Below, piece after piece: positions 49,522-63,773 of a DNA stretch of 64,000 bases (positions are counted from its first letter, which is position 1; every line of letters starts with the position of its first letter). The stretch lies in the NCBI RefSeq assembly GCF_001899645.1, contig NZ_MKVV01000061.1:1-64000 (forward strand), read 5' to 3'. This DNA comes from Pseudonocardia sp. 73-21 (lineage in GTDB: Bacteria > Actinomycetota > Actinomycetes > Mycobacteriales > Pseudonocardiaceae). Both the position numbers and the translations under genes were made by a program. Below the pieces are notes generated by a model. It saw only the letters and a program-made list of their open reading frames with translations, had not been told where the DNA came from and made no database searches.

Positions 49522-50909
49522 CGGATCTCCTCCAGAGGTGCGGGGACGGGGGCGGGCCGGGCCCGGACGGCACCGATGACGAGCCCGCACACGGCCGTGG
49601 CGAGCGCGGTGCCGACCATGGCGAACCAGGCGGTCCGGAACGCGCCGGGCCCGCCCGCGTCGAGGCCGGAGAGCAGGACGGCGATGCCGAACACCGCCCC
49701 GATCTGACGGGCACAGGTGCCGACGGCGCTGCCGGTGGCGAACCGGGCGGGTGGCAGCTGCGCGACGGCGGCGGTGCCCAGCCCGGAGAACACGAGCCCC
49801 ACCCCCGTGCCGGTGAGCAGCGTCGCGGGCAGGAACGCTGTCAGGTAGGCGGGGTCGGGGCCGATGCGCGTGGCGAACAGCAGGCAGCCGAGGGCGAACA
49901 CCAGCGCACCCGGGACGATCGACGCTCGGGCGCCGAACCGGTCCGACAGGCGGCCGCCGACCGTCGAGAACACCGCGGCCATCAGCGGGCCGGGCGTCAC
50001 CGCGAGGCCGGCGAGCAGCACGTCGTAGTGCCAGGAGCGGGTCAGGAACAGGATGTTCGACAACAGCAGCGCGTAGAAGCCCGCGGAGAACACGAGGTAG
50101 CCGACCACCGAGCCGGTGAACGCGCGCAGCCGGAACAGCGCGGGCTCAACGAGGGGGTTGACCACCCGCGCGCTGCGCACCCCGAACGCGACGAGCAGCG
50201 CGGCTCCGGCCAGCAGCGGCAGGAGCGTACCGGGCCCGGTCCAGGTGTCCTCCCCGTTGACGATGCCGAGCGACAGCAGCGCCACGCCGGCCCCGAGCAG
50301 GCCGACGCTGAGCAGGTCGGGCAGCGACGAGCGCTCGTCGCGGGTCTCGGTGAGCAGCCGGACGCCCGCCACGAGCGTCACGACCACCACCGGGATGTTC
50401 ACGAGGAACACCGCCCGCCAGCCGAACGCGTCGACGAGCACGCCGCCCAGGGCGGGCCCGGTGGCCGCCGCGACGCCGCCCATCGCCCCCCACGTGCCGA
50501 CGGCGACGCCGCGCCGCTCGGGCGGGAACACCGGCAGCAGCAGCGCCAGCGACGACGGCGCGAGCAGCGCGGCGGCCACGGCCTGCAGCACCCGGGCGGC
50601 CACGAGCCAGCCCGCGGCGGGGGCGACCGCGCAGGCCAGGGATGCGACGCCGAACAGGCCCAGCGCCGCGAGGAACACGCGGCGGCGGCCCAGCAGGTCC
50701 GCGAGCCGTCCCGCCGGGATGAGCAGCGCCGCGAACACCACGTTGTAGGCGGTGAACACCCACGACAGCCCGGCCAGCGACGCCGTGGGGAACGACGTCG
50801 TGATGGCCGGGAACGCGATGTTGACGATCGTGACGTCGAGGAACGCCAGGAAGGCCGCGAGCGACGACACCGCGAGCACGAGCCCGGGCCGAACCTGCTG
50901 AGTTCTCAT
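49518..50909 (-). CDS. DHA2-family MFS transporter under HxlR control
   Basis: A 463-aa, 14-helix pump. ATG 50909 is chosen (longer frame to 50948 runs through the operator). Helix 1 FLAFLDVTIVNIAFPAI is the DHA2 signature LDxTIVNxALP; motif A AGRLADLLGRRRVF is intact. It is divergent from an HxlR regulator and shares a promoter region with a perfect 7-bp inverted repeat. Together with the coupled thioesterase it looks like an inducible export or detoxification unit. Confidence 0.92.
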   Translation of the reverse strand: MRTQQVRPGLVLAVSSLAAFLAFLDVTIVNIAFPAITTSFPTASLAGLSWVFTAYNVVFAALLIPAGRLADLLGRRRVFLAALGLFGVASLACAVAPAAGWLVAARVLQAVAAALLAPSSLALLLPVFPPERRGVAVGTWGAMGGVAAATGPALGGVLVDAFGWRAVFLVNIPVVVVTLVAGVRLLTETRDERSSLPDLLSVGLLGAGVALLSLGIVNGEDTWTGPGTLLPLLAGAALLVAFGVRSARVVNPLVEPALFRLRAFTGSVVGYLVFSAGFYALLLSNILFLTRSWHYDVLLAGLAVTPGPLMAAVFSTVGGRLSDRFGARASIVPGALVFALGCLLFATRIGPDPAYLTAFLPATLLTGTGVGLVFSGLGTAAVAQLPPARFATGSAVGTCARQIGAVFGIAVLLSGLDAGGPGAFRTAWFAMVGTALATAVCGLVIGAVRARPAPVPAPLEEIR

Positions 50910-50930
50910 AAGAAACGCAGCGTAGAGCGT

Positions 50931-50953
50931 CTGGGTTTCAGAATGCAACCCAG
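50931..50953. promoter_or_regulatory. HxlR operator overlapping divergent promoters
   Basis: CTGGGTT (50931-50937) and AACCCAG (50947-50953) form a perfect 7-bp inverted repeat with a 9-nt spacer. It overlaps a leftward promoter TTGCAT (minus, 50948-50943) with -10 TACGCT about 18 nt on, and lies next to TACCCT (50955-50960) that would start a leaderless hxlR transcript at ATG 50969. A bound repressor would block both. Confidence 0.6.
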
Positions 50954-50968
50954 TGCTACCCTGGTCCC

Positions 50969-51436
50969 ATGGACTGGAAGGAGCTCGACAGCACCCGCTG
51001 CTCCGTGGCTCGCACGGCGACGGTCGTCGGCGACAGCTGGACGGTGCTGGTCCTGCGCGATCTCTTCAACGGCATCCACCGCTTCGACGAGCTGGCCACC
51101 CACCTCGGCGTGGCCCGCAACGTGCTCACGCGGCGGCTCACCAGCCTCATCGACGAGGGCATCGTCGACCGGGTGCCCTACCAGGAGCCCGGCCGTCGCG
51201 AACGGCACGAGTACCGGCTCACCCGCGCCGGCCGCGAGCTGCGCCCGGTGATCGTCGCGATGCTGGAGTGGGGCGACGCCCACCGCGCCGGGCCCGACGG
51301 CCCGCCGATGCGCGTCGAGCACCGGGAGTGCGGCACGCCCGTGCACGTGGAGCTGCGCTGCGCCGAGGGCCACCTGATCGAGGACACCACCCGGCTGCGG
51401 TCCGTGCCCGGACCCGGGGCGCGCCGCGCGGGCTGA
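50969..51436 (+). CDS. HxlR-family winged-helix regulator
   Basis: A 155-aa regulator. The N-terminal C-S-V-A-R-T-A-T-VVGDSWTVLVLRDL is the family pattern with the redox-sensitive-type Cys near residue 11 (C-S/P-x-A); HTH segment RFDELATHLGVARNVLTRRL, then wing RHEYRLTRAGREL. The C-terminal extension adds Cys in HRECGTPVHVELRCAEGH, suggestive of metal or redox sensing. ATG 50969 lies 8 nt after a -10-like TACCCT, so it is probably leaderless and autoregulated through the 50931-50953 palindrome. Confidence 0.92.
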   Translation: MDWKELDSTRCSVARTATVVGDSWTVLVLRDLFNGIHRFDELATHLGVARNVLTRRLTSLIDEGIVDRVPYQEPGRRERHEYRLTRAGRELRPVIVAMLEWGDAHRAGPDGPPMRVEHRECGTPVHVELRCAEGHLIEDTTRLRSVPGPGARRAG

Positions 51437-51516
51437 CCAGGTCGGATCGCCCGACGGGGTACTTTCTGCGACAGAACGGCTACCCAGCGGGACTGTTTCC
51501 TCAGTACTCTCGCGCG

Positions 51517-51849
51517 ATGCTGGTCTGGATGACGTTGGTGGCCGGGTTCGCCGTGATCGCGGCCGGCATCGTGGTGGTCCTCAAGGTGGACCGCCGCTGG
51601 CGCGGAGCCCACCTGCAGTGCTGCCGCTGCCTCGAGGTGTGGTTCGGCCGGGAGAAGATGTGCTTCCGGTGCGGCGCCCGCGGCCAGTCCTACGACTGGC
51701 GGGCCCGCAAGTACGCGGGGTTCCCCACCCACGACTGGCAGGGCTACCTCGACACCGGACCCATCCCGGTCATCACGGCCCCGGTGCTGGGCACCGCCGT
51801 GCCGCAGCAGCGCGCGGAGTCACCACGGGCCACGGTCGATCAGCGCTGA
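51517..51849 (+). CDS. Small membrane protein with zinc-ribbon motif (110 aa)
   Basis: A 110-aa protein: one transmembrane helix at about residues 3-22 (VWMTLVAGFAVIAAGIVVVL), then a cytoplasmic QCCRCLEVWFGREKMCFRCG, a CxxC...CxxC zinc ribbon, then RGQSYDWRARKY. No enzyme motif. ATG 51517 is preceded by CTCGCGCG and no strong Shine-Dalgarno. Unknown function; it may act as an adaptor. The last 10 nt overlap the convergent VOC gene stop. Confidence 0.6.
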   Translation: MLVWMTLVAGFAVIAAGIVVVLKVDRRWRGAHLQCCRCLEVWFGREKMCFRCGARGQSYDWRARKYAGFPTHDWQGYLDTGPIPVITAPVLGTAVPQQRAESPRATVDQR

Positions 51850-52205
51850 TCCCGCCGGATCGGGTGGTCCTCAGGGATCTGCACCAGCACGATCGGGGTG
51901 CCGTCGGGATCGGCCACCCACATCTCGTGCAGCCCCCACGGCTCACGGCGCGGCTCGCGGACGACGTGCCCGGCGAGCTCCCGGTGGGCGGCGTCGAGGT
52001 CGCGGACCTGCAACCACAGCCGGATCTTGTCGTCGGCACGCGCCCCCGCGGCGCCCGAGAGCTCCAGGAACCCGCCGCCCAGGAAGAACACCGTGCCACC
52101 GGGGAACTCGCGGGCGATCGCGAGGCCGAGCACGTCGCGGTAGAACGCCAGGCTGGCGTCCATGTCGACGGGCCGCAGCAGCACCCGGCCGGCGAGGATC
52201 TCCAC
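51840..52205 (-). CDS. VOC-family (glyoxalase/bleomycin-resistance) protein
   Basis: A 121-aa VOC domain protein. The two beta-alpha-beta-beta-beta units show VLLRPVDMDASLAFYRDVLGL, GGTVFFLGGGFLEL and WVADPDGTPIVLVQ, the family pattern; the metal-ligand Glu sits in FLELS. GTG 52205 shares a base with the stop of the carboxymuconolactone-decarboxylase-family gene (TAGTG), so the two are coupled. Substrate unknown (dioxygenase, isomerase or binding role). Confidence 0.88.
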   Translation of the reverse strand: MEILAGRVLLRPVDMDASLAFYRDVLGLAIAREFPGGTVFFLGGGFLELSGAAGARADDKIRLWLQVRDLDAAHRELAGHVVREPRREPWGLHEMWVADPDGTPIVLVQIPEDHPIRRDQR

Positions 52206-52750
52206 TAGGAGGTCGTTGCCTTCAGCGAGCCGAGCGGGGTGGGCGGGTCGGAGTCGATCCGCAGCGCGGTCATGATCCGGGCCAGGCCCAGGTAGTGGCC
52301 CGCGGTGAGCGCCACCTCCACCACCCGCCGGTTGTCCAGCTCCGCGGCCAGGGCGGCGTAGCGGTCGTCGGGGACCTCGCCGTCGCGCACCATGTCGGCC
52401 ACGAACGCGAGCACCGCCCGCTGGACCGGGGTGAACGACGCGTGCTCGACGTCGCCGGCGTCCAGCGCGGCGATCTGCTCGTCGGTGGCACCGCAGGCCA
52501 GCGCGATGGGCACGTGCTGCTCCCACTCGTAGCGGGCCGCCAGCCGTCCGACCTGCAGGATCGTCAGCTCGCGCAGCAGTGGGTCCAGCGCGAGGTCGCT
52601 CAGCACCGCCCCACCGAAGCGCAGCCACGGGACGAACGCCGACTCGGCCTGGGCCAGCAGCCCGAAGACGTGCAGCGGCGGCAGGTTGCGCAACGCCTTC
52701 GCGGTGGCGGGCGGGGCGTTCTCGGGATCGACGTACGGGACACGGGCCAT
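52205..52750 (-). CDS. Carboxymuconolactone decarboxylase family protein
   Basis: A 181-aa AhpD/CMD-fold protein. The core ELTILQVGRLAARYEWEQHVPIALACGATDEQIAAL (read here in parts: RLAARYEWEQHVPIA and ACGATDEQIAAL) is the CMD motif with the usual E...H pair; only one cysteine is present where AhpD peroxidases have CxxC, so it is not a classical peroxidase. ATG 52750. Coupled to the downstream VOC gene. Close to a universal stress gene, but separate. Confidence 0.88.
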   Translation of the reverse strand: MARVPYVDPENAPPATAKALRNLPPLHVFGLLAQAESAFVPWLRFGGAVLSDLALDPLLRELTILQVGRLAARYEWEQHVPIALACGATDEQIAALDAGDVEHASFTPVQRAVLAFVADMVRDGEVPDDRYAALAAELDNRRVVEVALTAGHYLGLARIMTALRIDSDPPTPLGSLKATTS

Positions 52751-52760
52751 GGGAGCGACC

Positions 52761-53219
52761 CTAGGACGCGGGGACCACGACGACCGGGCACGGGGCGTGC
52801 TCGATGCAGGCCCGCGCCACCGACCCGATCCGCAGCATCTCGCTGATGCCGCCGTGGCCACTGCGCCCCACCACCAGCATCGACGCGCCCGCGGCCGCCT
52901 CGACCAGCGCCTCGGCCGGGCGCCCCTCGGCCCGCACGGCACGCACCGTGGCCTTGACGGCGGGCTCGGCCCCGAGCTCCGAGGCCACGAGATCGGCGGT
53001 GTCGTCGTGCGCGCCCCGCTCCACGACGTCCGCCGCCGGGAGCTCGGGCAGGAAGCCGTAGTTGCTGGGCACCGCGGTCCAGTCGTGCAGCGCGGGCGGG
53101 TAGCGGAACGCCCGGACCACGTCGAGCTCCGCTCCGAGACCCGCCGCCGCGGTCGCCGCCCACCGCAGCGCCGCCCTGGAGGTGTCCGACCCGTCGATAC
53201 CGACCACGATGCGTTCCAC
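52761..53219 (-). CDS. Universal stress protein (UspA, ATP-binding type)
   Basis: A 152-aa UspA domain: IVVGIDGSDTSRAALRWAA at the start, and the ATP-loop VVGRSGHGGISEMLRIGSVA (G-x2-G-x9-G-S) at the end. It probably binds ATP and helps survival in hypoxia or starvation. GTG 53219. It is upstream of the carboxymuconolactone-decarboxylase gene on the same strand and could be cotranscribed (11-bp gap). Confidence 0.93.
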   Translation of the reverse strand: MERIVVGIDGSDTSRAALRWAATAAAGLGAELDVVRAFRYPPALHDWTAVPSNYGFLPELPAADVVERGAHDDTADLVASELGAEPAVKATVRAVRAEGRPAEALVEAAAGASMLVVGRSGHGGISEMLRIGSVARACIEHAPCPVVVVPAS

Positions 53220-53356
53220 GCGATCATCTTCCGCCGGATGCGACCGGGCATCATGTCGGGGTCCCCCGCACGCAGGTTGTGCGAAGGCGGTCCGGTCGAG
53301 TTGGGTGGGCCTGTGCCGGATGATCCCGGCGGGTCGAGCAACGGAGGGTGCACATC

Positions 53357-58957
<5,601 letters not shown>

Positions 58958-59154
58958 TCGCCGGTTGCGTCGGGGTCCGGATGGCGAGCCGTCGAACGAT
59001 GTGTGGTGATCTGGCGGCCGTCCCGATCTGGCCTACCGGACCTGGCGCGGATGATCTCCCGACCTTCCATCGGGACCGGCGTGTGGTGCCGTTTCTCTGC
59101 TCGCAACGGGATGAGGCCCGCGCGCGGCTGCACAGTACGCGCGCGGATGGCGCG
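58958..59154. other. Intergenic region after the carboxylase
   Basis: 197 bp between convergent stops of the carboxylase and GH3 genes. I see a weak GC-rich hairpin-like stretch near 59115-59140 (GCGCGCGG...GCGCGCGG) but no clear terminator, gene or repeat family. Confidence 0.4.
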
Positions 59155-60390
59155 TCAGCGGGTGCAGAGGCCCTTCGCGGCCAGGATGCGGGCCACCGCC
59201 TTGTCGTTCGCCGCCCCGTCCAGCTTGCCACTGGTCAACGCCTGCTGCAGGGCGTCGAGGACGGGGGTGACCTTGCCGCCGCTGGTCCACAGCGCCATGT
59301 CGGCGCCGGCCTCCAGCGCCCGCTGGACGGCCTCGGGCAGGGCGAACTCGTCGGTGATCGCCTTCATCGCGCCCAGGTCGTCGGTCATCACCAGCCCGTC
59401 GAAGCCGTACTGGCCGCGCAGCAGCTGGTAGACCGCGGGGGTCAGGGAGCTGGGGAGGTCCGTGGTGAGGTCGGGGACGTCGAGGTGGCCCACCATCACC
59501 GCGGTGCGGCCGCGACCGTTGTTGTCGGCCAGTGCGCCACCGTCACCCAGCAGGGTGGCGTAGGGCTTGAGGTCGTCGGCCTTCAGCTGCGCCAGGGGCG
59601 GGGTGGTGACGCGGCCCTTGTGGGAGTCGCCGCTGGAGTGCCCGTGGCCGGGGAAGTGCTTGAGCACCGTGAAGATCCCCGCCTCGCGCTGCCCGAGGGC
59701 GTAGGCGAGGGCGTAGGTGGTGACGGTGTCGGGATCGTTGCTGAAGGACCGGTCGCCGATCACGTCGTCGGCGGGCTGGTTGCTGACGTCGGCGTCGGGG
59801 GCCATGTTCATCGTGATGCCGCGGGCGAGGAGCTTCTTCGCGCGCTCACGGGCGACGTCGCGCACCTCCAGCGGCGTCTTCGTGGCCGCGAGGGTGCGGG
59901 CGCTGGGCAGCTCGCCGTCGAGGGCGTCGATGCGCTGGACGCGGCCCCCCTCGTCGTCGACGGCGACGGCCAGCGGGACCCGCGAGGCCGCCTGCACCCC
60001 GCGCAGGGACTGGTTGCGCAGCAGCTGCGTGGCGTTGCCGCCGACGAAGATGCCACCGACCTGGGTGTCGCGGACGGTGGAGGCGGTGCCGGCGGGGTCG
60101 TCGCCCTCCACCCCGACCATGAGGCGCTGCGCCAGCCGGGCCCGCGGGGTCATCGCGGTGACGGCGGCGGTGCAGTCGGGCAGCCGGTCGGCGCCGAGGG
60201 CGAGGCCGGTGAGCTCCGGTGCGGGAGCGGGTGCCGACGTCGGGGCGGCGGTGGCCGGAGCGGCGGCCGGGACCGCAGCCGACGCCGGGGCCACCAGCAG
60301 GCTCCCCAGCATCCCGACGACGAGCCCGCCCAGCAGCGGCACGGCCGAGCGGCTGCGACGCGGTCGGATGGTTCCACGGTTGAACGACAT
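59155..60390 (-). CDS. Secreted glycoside hydrolase family 3 (NagZ-like beta-N-acetylhexosaminidase)
   Basis: A 411-aa exported enzyme. A Sec-type signal with Arg-rich start and hydrophobic core ends after ALA near residue 39 (LLVAPASA/AVP), then a Pro/Ala linker. GH3 catalytic domain: KHFPGHGHSSGDSH (substrate and acid/base His-Asp) and nucleophile Asp in VMTDDLGAMKAI. It would remove N-acetylglucosamine from peptidoglycan or chitin fragments outside the cell. It lacks the C-terminal (alpha/beta)6 domain, as NagZ does. ATG 60390. Confidence 0.92.
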   Translation of the reverse strand: MSFNRGTIRPRRSRSAVPLLGGLVVGMLGSLLVAPASAAVPAAAPATAAPTSAPAPAPELTGLALGADRLPDCTAAVTAMTPRARLAQRLMVGVEGDDPAGTASTVRDTQVGGIFVGGNATQLLRNQSLRGVQAASRVPLAVAVDDEGGRVQRIDALDGELPSARTLAATKTPLEVRDVARERAKKLLARGITMNMAPDADVSNQPADDVIGDRSFSNDPDTVTTYALAYALGQREAGIFTVLKHFPGHGHSSGDSHKGRVTTPPLAQLKADDLKPYATLLGDGGALADNNGRGRTAVMVGHLDVPDLTTDLPSSLTPAVYQLLRGQYGFDGLVMTDDLGAMKAITDEFALPEAVQRALEAGADMALWTSGGKVTPVLDALQQALTSGKLDGAANDKAVARILAAKGLCTR

Positions 60391-60424
60391 CGCCGACCAT
60401 CATCCGCCCCGGCCCGTTCCCGCG

Positions 60425-61012
60425 TCAGCCGGGGGACGGTTGGGCCCGCACGTGCAGGCGTTCCCCCTGCGGGCCGAAGAGGCTCAGGACCTCGGCCGGC
60501 TCGGGACCCGGGTTGCCGAACCAGTGCGGGGTGCGGGTGTCGAACTCCGCCACCTCCCCCGGTTTGAGCACGATGTCGTGCTCGCCGAGCAGCAGCCGGA
60601 TCCGCCCGGACAGGACGTAGAACCAGTCGTAGCCCTCGTGCGTCCGCAGGTCCGGCTCCCCGGGCGGCCAGTGGGGCGGGATGATCTGCTTGTAGGCCTG
60701 CACCCCGCCCGGCCGACGCGTCATGGGGATGAACGTCGAGCCGTGCCGCTGGAACGGGCGGGCGTGGATGCGGGGGTCGCCGGTGACGGGGGCGTCGACG
60801 AGCTCGTCGAGCTGAACCTGGTGGGCCCTCGCGAGCGGCAGGAGCAGTTCGAGGGTGGGCCGGCGCTGCCCGGACTCCAGCCGCGACAGGGTGCTCACCG
60901 AGATCCCGGTGCTCTCCGACAGCTCGGCCAGCGTCGCCCCGCGCTGCCGGCGCAGCGCGCGCAGGCGCGGACCCACGGCCTCCAGCACCCCGTCGAGGTC
61001 CGGGCCCGTCAT
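60425..61012 (-). CDS. XRE-family regulator with C-terminal cupin
   Basis: A 195-aa regulator. HTH at about residues 10-70 (LRALRRQRGATLAELSESTG, then STLSRLESGQRRPTLELLLPLA), cupin at about 110-190 (WFYVLSGRIRLLLGEHDIVLKPGEVAEF). ATG 61012 overlaps the stop of the upstream glutathionyl-hydroquinone-reductase-like gene by 4 nt (ATGA), so the two are cotranslated. The cupin probably senses a small metabolite, perhaps the substrate or product of that enzyme. Confidence 0.92.
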   Translation of the reverse strand: MTGPDLDGVLEAVGPRLRALRRQRGATLAELSESTGISVSTLSRLESGQRRPTLELLLPLARAHQVQLDELVDAPVTGDPRIHARPFQRHGSTFIPMTRRPGGVQAYKQIIPPHWPPGEPDLRTHEGYDWFYVLSGRIRLLLGEHDIVLKPGEVAEFDTRTPHWFGNPGPEPAEVLSLFGPQGERLHVRAQPSPG

Positions 61013-61986
61013 GCGATGTCCGGGACCCGTTCGCCCGACGGCGGCGGGCCGGGCGGGGTGCCGTCGCCGAACGGGCGCCCGCCCAGCTCCTCGCGCCCGT
61101 GCGGGGTCAGCCACCCCGAGACGTCCGGGCCGGCCGGCACGATCCCCGTCGGGTTGATCGTCAGGTGGACGCCGTAGTAGTGCTGCTTGATCTGCAGGAA
61201 GTCGATGGTGTCGCCGAACCCGGGCGTCTGGAACAGGTCGCGCGAGTACGCCCACAGCACCGGCATCTCGGTGAGCTTCTGGCGGTTGGCCTTGAAGTGG
61301 CCGTGGTAGGCGGCGTCGAACCGCACGAGCGTGACCCACAACCGGACGTCGGCCTCGGTGATCGTGTCGCCCACCAGGTAGCGGCGCGTGGCGAGGCGTT
61401 CGGACAGCGCGTCGAGCCGGGCGAACAGCGCCGCGTACGCCCGCTCGTAGGAGGCCTGGCTGCCGGCGAACCCGCACTTGTAGACGCCGTTGTTCACGTC
61501 CTCGTAGACGCCCGCGTTCACCTCGTCGATCTCCGCGCGCAGCGCCTCCGGGTAGAGGTCGGGTGCACCGCTCCGGTGGAACGCCGTCCACTGCGTGGAG
61601 AAGTCGAGGGTGAGCTGCTGGAAGCCGTTCGTCGCGACGCCGCCGGTGCGCAGGTCCACCATGGCGGGCACCGTGATGCCGGCGTCGAAGCCGGGGTCGG
61701 CGGTGCGGTAGGCCTCGCCGAGGTACTCGATGCCCAGCACCGGGTCGCGGTTGTCGGGGTCGAGGTGGAAGCGCCAGCTGCGCTCGTCGTGCAGCGGCCC
61801 GGCGATGCCCATCGAGATCGCCTGCTCGAGGCCCAGCAGCCGCCGGACGATCACCGCCCGGTTGGCCCACGGGCACGCCCGCGCGACGACGAGCCGGTAG
61901 CGCCCGGCCTCGACGGGCCACCGCGACGAGCCGTCGGCGGTGATCCGCTCGTCGAGCGCGACCGGTTCACGTTCGAAGGTGGTCAC
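61009..61986 (-). CDS. Glutathionyl-hydroquinone reductase (ECM4/YqjG family)
   Basis: A 325-aa Xi-class GST-like enzyme. The active-site Cys is C38 in ARACPWANR (family CPWAxR), followed by GIEYLGEAYR and the GST C-terminal domain (GVYKCGFAGSQASYERAY). Actinobacteria lack glutathione, so the natural thiol is likely mycothiol, or an F420/other route; this is inference. Start GTG 61986. It is coupled to the XRE-cupin gene downstream and divergent from the CoA-transferase-like gene. Confidence 0.92.
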   Translation of the reverse strand: MTTFEREPVALDERITADGSSRWPVEAGRYRLVVARACPWANRAVIVRRLLGLEQAISMGIAGPLHDERSWRFHLDPDNRDPVLGIEYLGEAYRTADPGFDAGITVPAMVDLRTGGVATNGFQQLTLDFSTQWTAFHRSGAPDLYPEALRAEIDEVNAGVYEDVNNGVYKCGFAGSQASYERAYAALFARLDALSERLATRRYLVGDTITEADVRLWVTLVRFDAAYHGHFKANRQKLTEMPVLWAYSRDLFQTPGFGDTIDFLQIKQHYYGVHLTINPTGIVPAGPDVSGWLTPHGREELGGRPFGDGTPPGPPPSGERVPDIA

Positions 61987-62024
61987 AGTCGGAACCTACT
62001 GTGCCGAAACCTAGTGTGGGTGCC

Positions 62025-63173
62025 GTGCCCGCACTAGACGACCTGATCCGCCCGGGGATGCGCATCGCGGTGGCCGACGGGACGGGCACGCCGCGCGCCC
62101 TGTTCCCCGAGCTGACGCGGATCGCCGGGCACCACGGTGACCTGCGCCTCGTCCTGGGCTGGACGCCGCACGCCGAACCGGATCTCGACGGCGCCGCGTT
62201 CGCCGACGCCCGCACCGTGATGTCGGGCTGGGGGCTGCGGAAGCCCGTCGACGCCGGGGCGGTGCGGTCGGTGCCGACGCGGTTGTCGGCGGTGCCGTCG
62301 CTGCTGGCCGGGCCGCTGCGACCCGATCTCGTGCTCGCCTCGCTCGTCCGCACCCCCGACGGCCTGCGCTTCGGCGCGGAGGTGTCGTGGATGCGCGGGG
62401 CTGTGCTCGCGGGGATCCCGGTGGCCGCGGTCGTCTCCCGCACGGCCCCGCACTCCGACGCCGGCCCGCCGCTGCCCGCGGACGCGATCACCGTGCTCGG
62501 CGAGACCGACGACGCGCCCCGTGAGGTCGCCTTCTCCGCCCCGGGCGAGGTCGACCGCCGCATCGCCGCCCACGTCGCGCGGTGGGTGCCCGAGGGCGCC
62601 CGCGTGCAGGTCGGGCCCGGCCGGTTGGGCGCGGCCGTGCTCGACGCGATCGACGTGCCGGTGCGCGTCGACTCCGGCCTGCTGCCCGAGTCCGTCGTGG
62701 ACCTCGACGCGCGCGGCCTGCTGATCAGCGCCTTCGGCGCGTACATGGTGGGCACGAGGCGGCTCTACGACTGGGCTGACGGCCGCGCGCTGCTCCACCC
62801 GCTGGAGGTCACCCACGACCCGGGCCGTCTGTGCTCGGACACCCCGTCGCCGCTGATCGCGGTGAACACCGCGGTGGAGATCGACCGGGCCGGGCAGGTG
62901 AACGTCGAGGGCACGGCCACGGCGGTGGTGGGCGGTGTCGGCGGGCATCCCGACTACGCGGCGGCGGGGACGCGGTCGCTGCGCGGGCTGTCGGTGGTGG
63001 CAGTGGCGTCGGGCCACCGTGGGGCGTCGACGCTGGTGGAGACGCTGTCGCGGCCCGTCACCACCGCTTCGCACGACGTGGACGTGGTGGTCACCGAGCA
63101 CGGCTCGGCGGACCTGCGGGGGCTGGACCGTCGCGAACGCGCAGCGGCCCTGGCACGGTTGTGGGATGAGTGA
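62025..63173 (+). CDS. Acetyl-CoA hydrolase/transferase family protein
   Basis: A 382-aa protein of the acetyl-CoA hydrolase/4-hydroxybutyrate CoA-transferase fold. C-terminal signature GGVGGHPDYAAAGTRSLRG, and VDVVVTEHGSADLRGLDRRERA, matches the family Pfam block (GGxxDFxxGA, VxxVVTExGxAdLRG). The catalytic Glu of the family (usually GxGxxE in the N-terminal half) is not obvious. GTG 62025 is chosen: TAGTGT sits 7 nt before it, suggesting a leaderless transcript; GTG 62001 is an alternative. Role unknown. Confidence 0.85.
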   Translation: MPALDDLIRPGMRIAVADGTGTPRALFPELTRIAGHHGDLRLVLGWTPHAEPDLDGAAFADARTVMSGWGLRKPVDAGAVRSVPTRLSAVPSLLAGPLRPDLVLASLVRTPDGLRFGAEVSWMRGAVLAGIPVAAVVSRTAPHSDAGPPLPADAITVLGETDDAPREVAFSAPGEVDRRIAAHVARWVPEGARVQVGPGRLGAAVLDAIDVPVRVDSGLLPESVVDLDARGLLISAFGAYMVGTRRLYDWADGRALLHPLEVTHDPGRLCSDTPSPLIAVNTAVEIDRAGQVNVEGTATAVVGGVGGHPDYAAAGTRSLRGLSVVAVASGHRGASTLVETLSRPVTTASHDVDVVVTEHGSADLRGLDRRERAAALARLWDE

Positions 63174-63318
63174 CGCGGCCGCGATCCCGCTGACGGTGGT
63201 CGCGTGCGCCGTCGTTCCGGGCGGTCTGGTGGGGCAGGAGGCGCGGGTGGAGATCCAGCGCCACGACGAGCGTCAGGCGCCGGCCCCGTTGCCGGGCGGG
63301 CCGTCGAACACCCAGTAG
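63166..63318 (+). CDS. Doubtful 50-aa ORF overlapping two genes
   Basis: ATG 63166 opens a 50-codon frame (MSDAAAIPLTVVACAVVPGG) that overlaps the previous gene end by 8 nt and the convergent GtrA gene by 46 nt. No domain or good Shine-Dalgarno. It could be a short gene fragment; I list it only so that the gap is described. Confidence 0.15.
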   Translation: MSDAAAIPLTVVACAVVPGGLVGQEARVEIQRHDERQAPAPLPGGPSNTQ

Positions 63319-63773
63319 CGCAGGAGCAGAAAACGCGCCGCGCCGCCGAGGACGCTCGCGGCGGCGACCGCCACCGACTGCAGCCACGGGCTCGGATCGT
63401 CGACCACCATCGCCAGGCCGACCAGCACCGCGGAGCTGTAGAACGCGTAGAAGACGACGGTGCCGCCGTTCTGCACGTAGGTGCGCCAACGATGGGCCGA
63501 CGCGGCACCCTGGAAGGTGAAGCGGCGGTTGACCTCGGTGCTCAGCAGCGTGCTCAGCACCAGCGCCACGAGATTGGCCGCGAGGGCCTCCCACCAGGTG
63601 CGCAGAGCCAGGAAGACCACCGCGTTGGCGATGGTGCCGAGCGCGCCCACGATCGTGTAGCGGGCCGCCTGGGTGGCGAACGGATGGGCCCGGCGGACGC
63701 GCGCCCGCCACGACTCGGGGACGGCGACGACGGGCACCGTGAACCCGAACGCCGAGCTCGTCACGTCGACCAT
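63273..63773 (-). CDS. GtrA-family membrane protein
   Basis: A 166-aa, four-helix protein of the GtrA/DPMS-like family that moves lipid-linked sugars across the membrane. The pattern AARYTIVGALGTIANAVVFLAL, NLVALVLSTLLSTEVNRRFTF and LGGAARFLLLRYWVF is diagnostic. ATG 63773 has AGGAGG 5 nt upstream. The frame is open upstream to 63986 but lacks family sequence. Neighbouring glycosyltransferases may lie beyond the right edge. Likely role in arabinogalactan or wall glycan decoration. Confidence 0.9.
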   Translation of the reverse strand: MVDVTSSAFGFTVPVVAVPESWRARVRRAHPFATQAARYTIVGALGTIANAVVFLALRTWWEALAANLVALVLSTLLSTEVNRRFTFQGAASAHRWRTYVQNGGTVVFYAFYSSAVLVGLAMVVDDPSPWLQSVAVAAASVLGGAARFLLLRYWVFDGPPGNGAGA

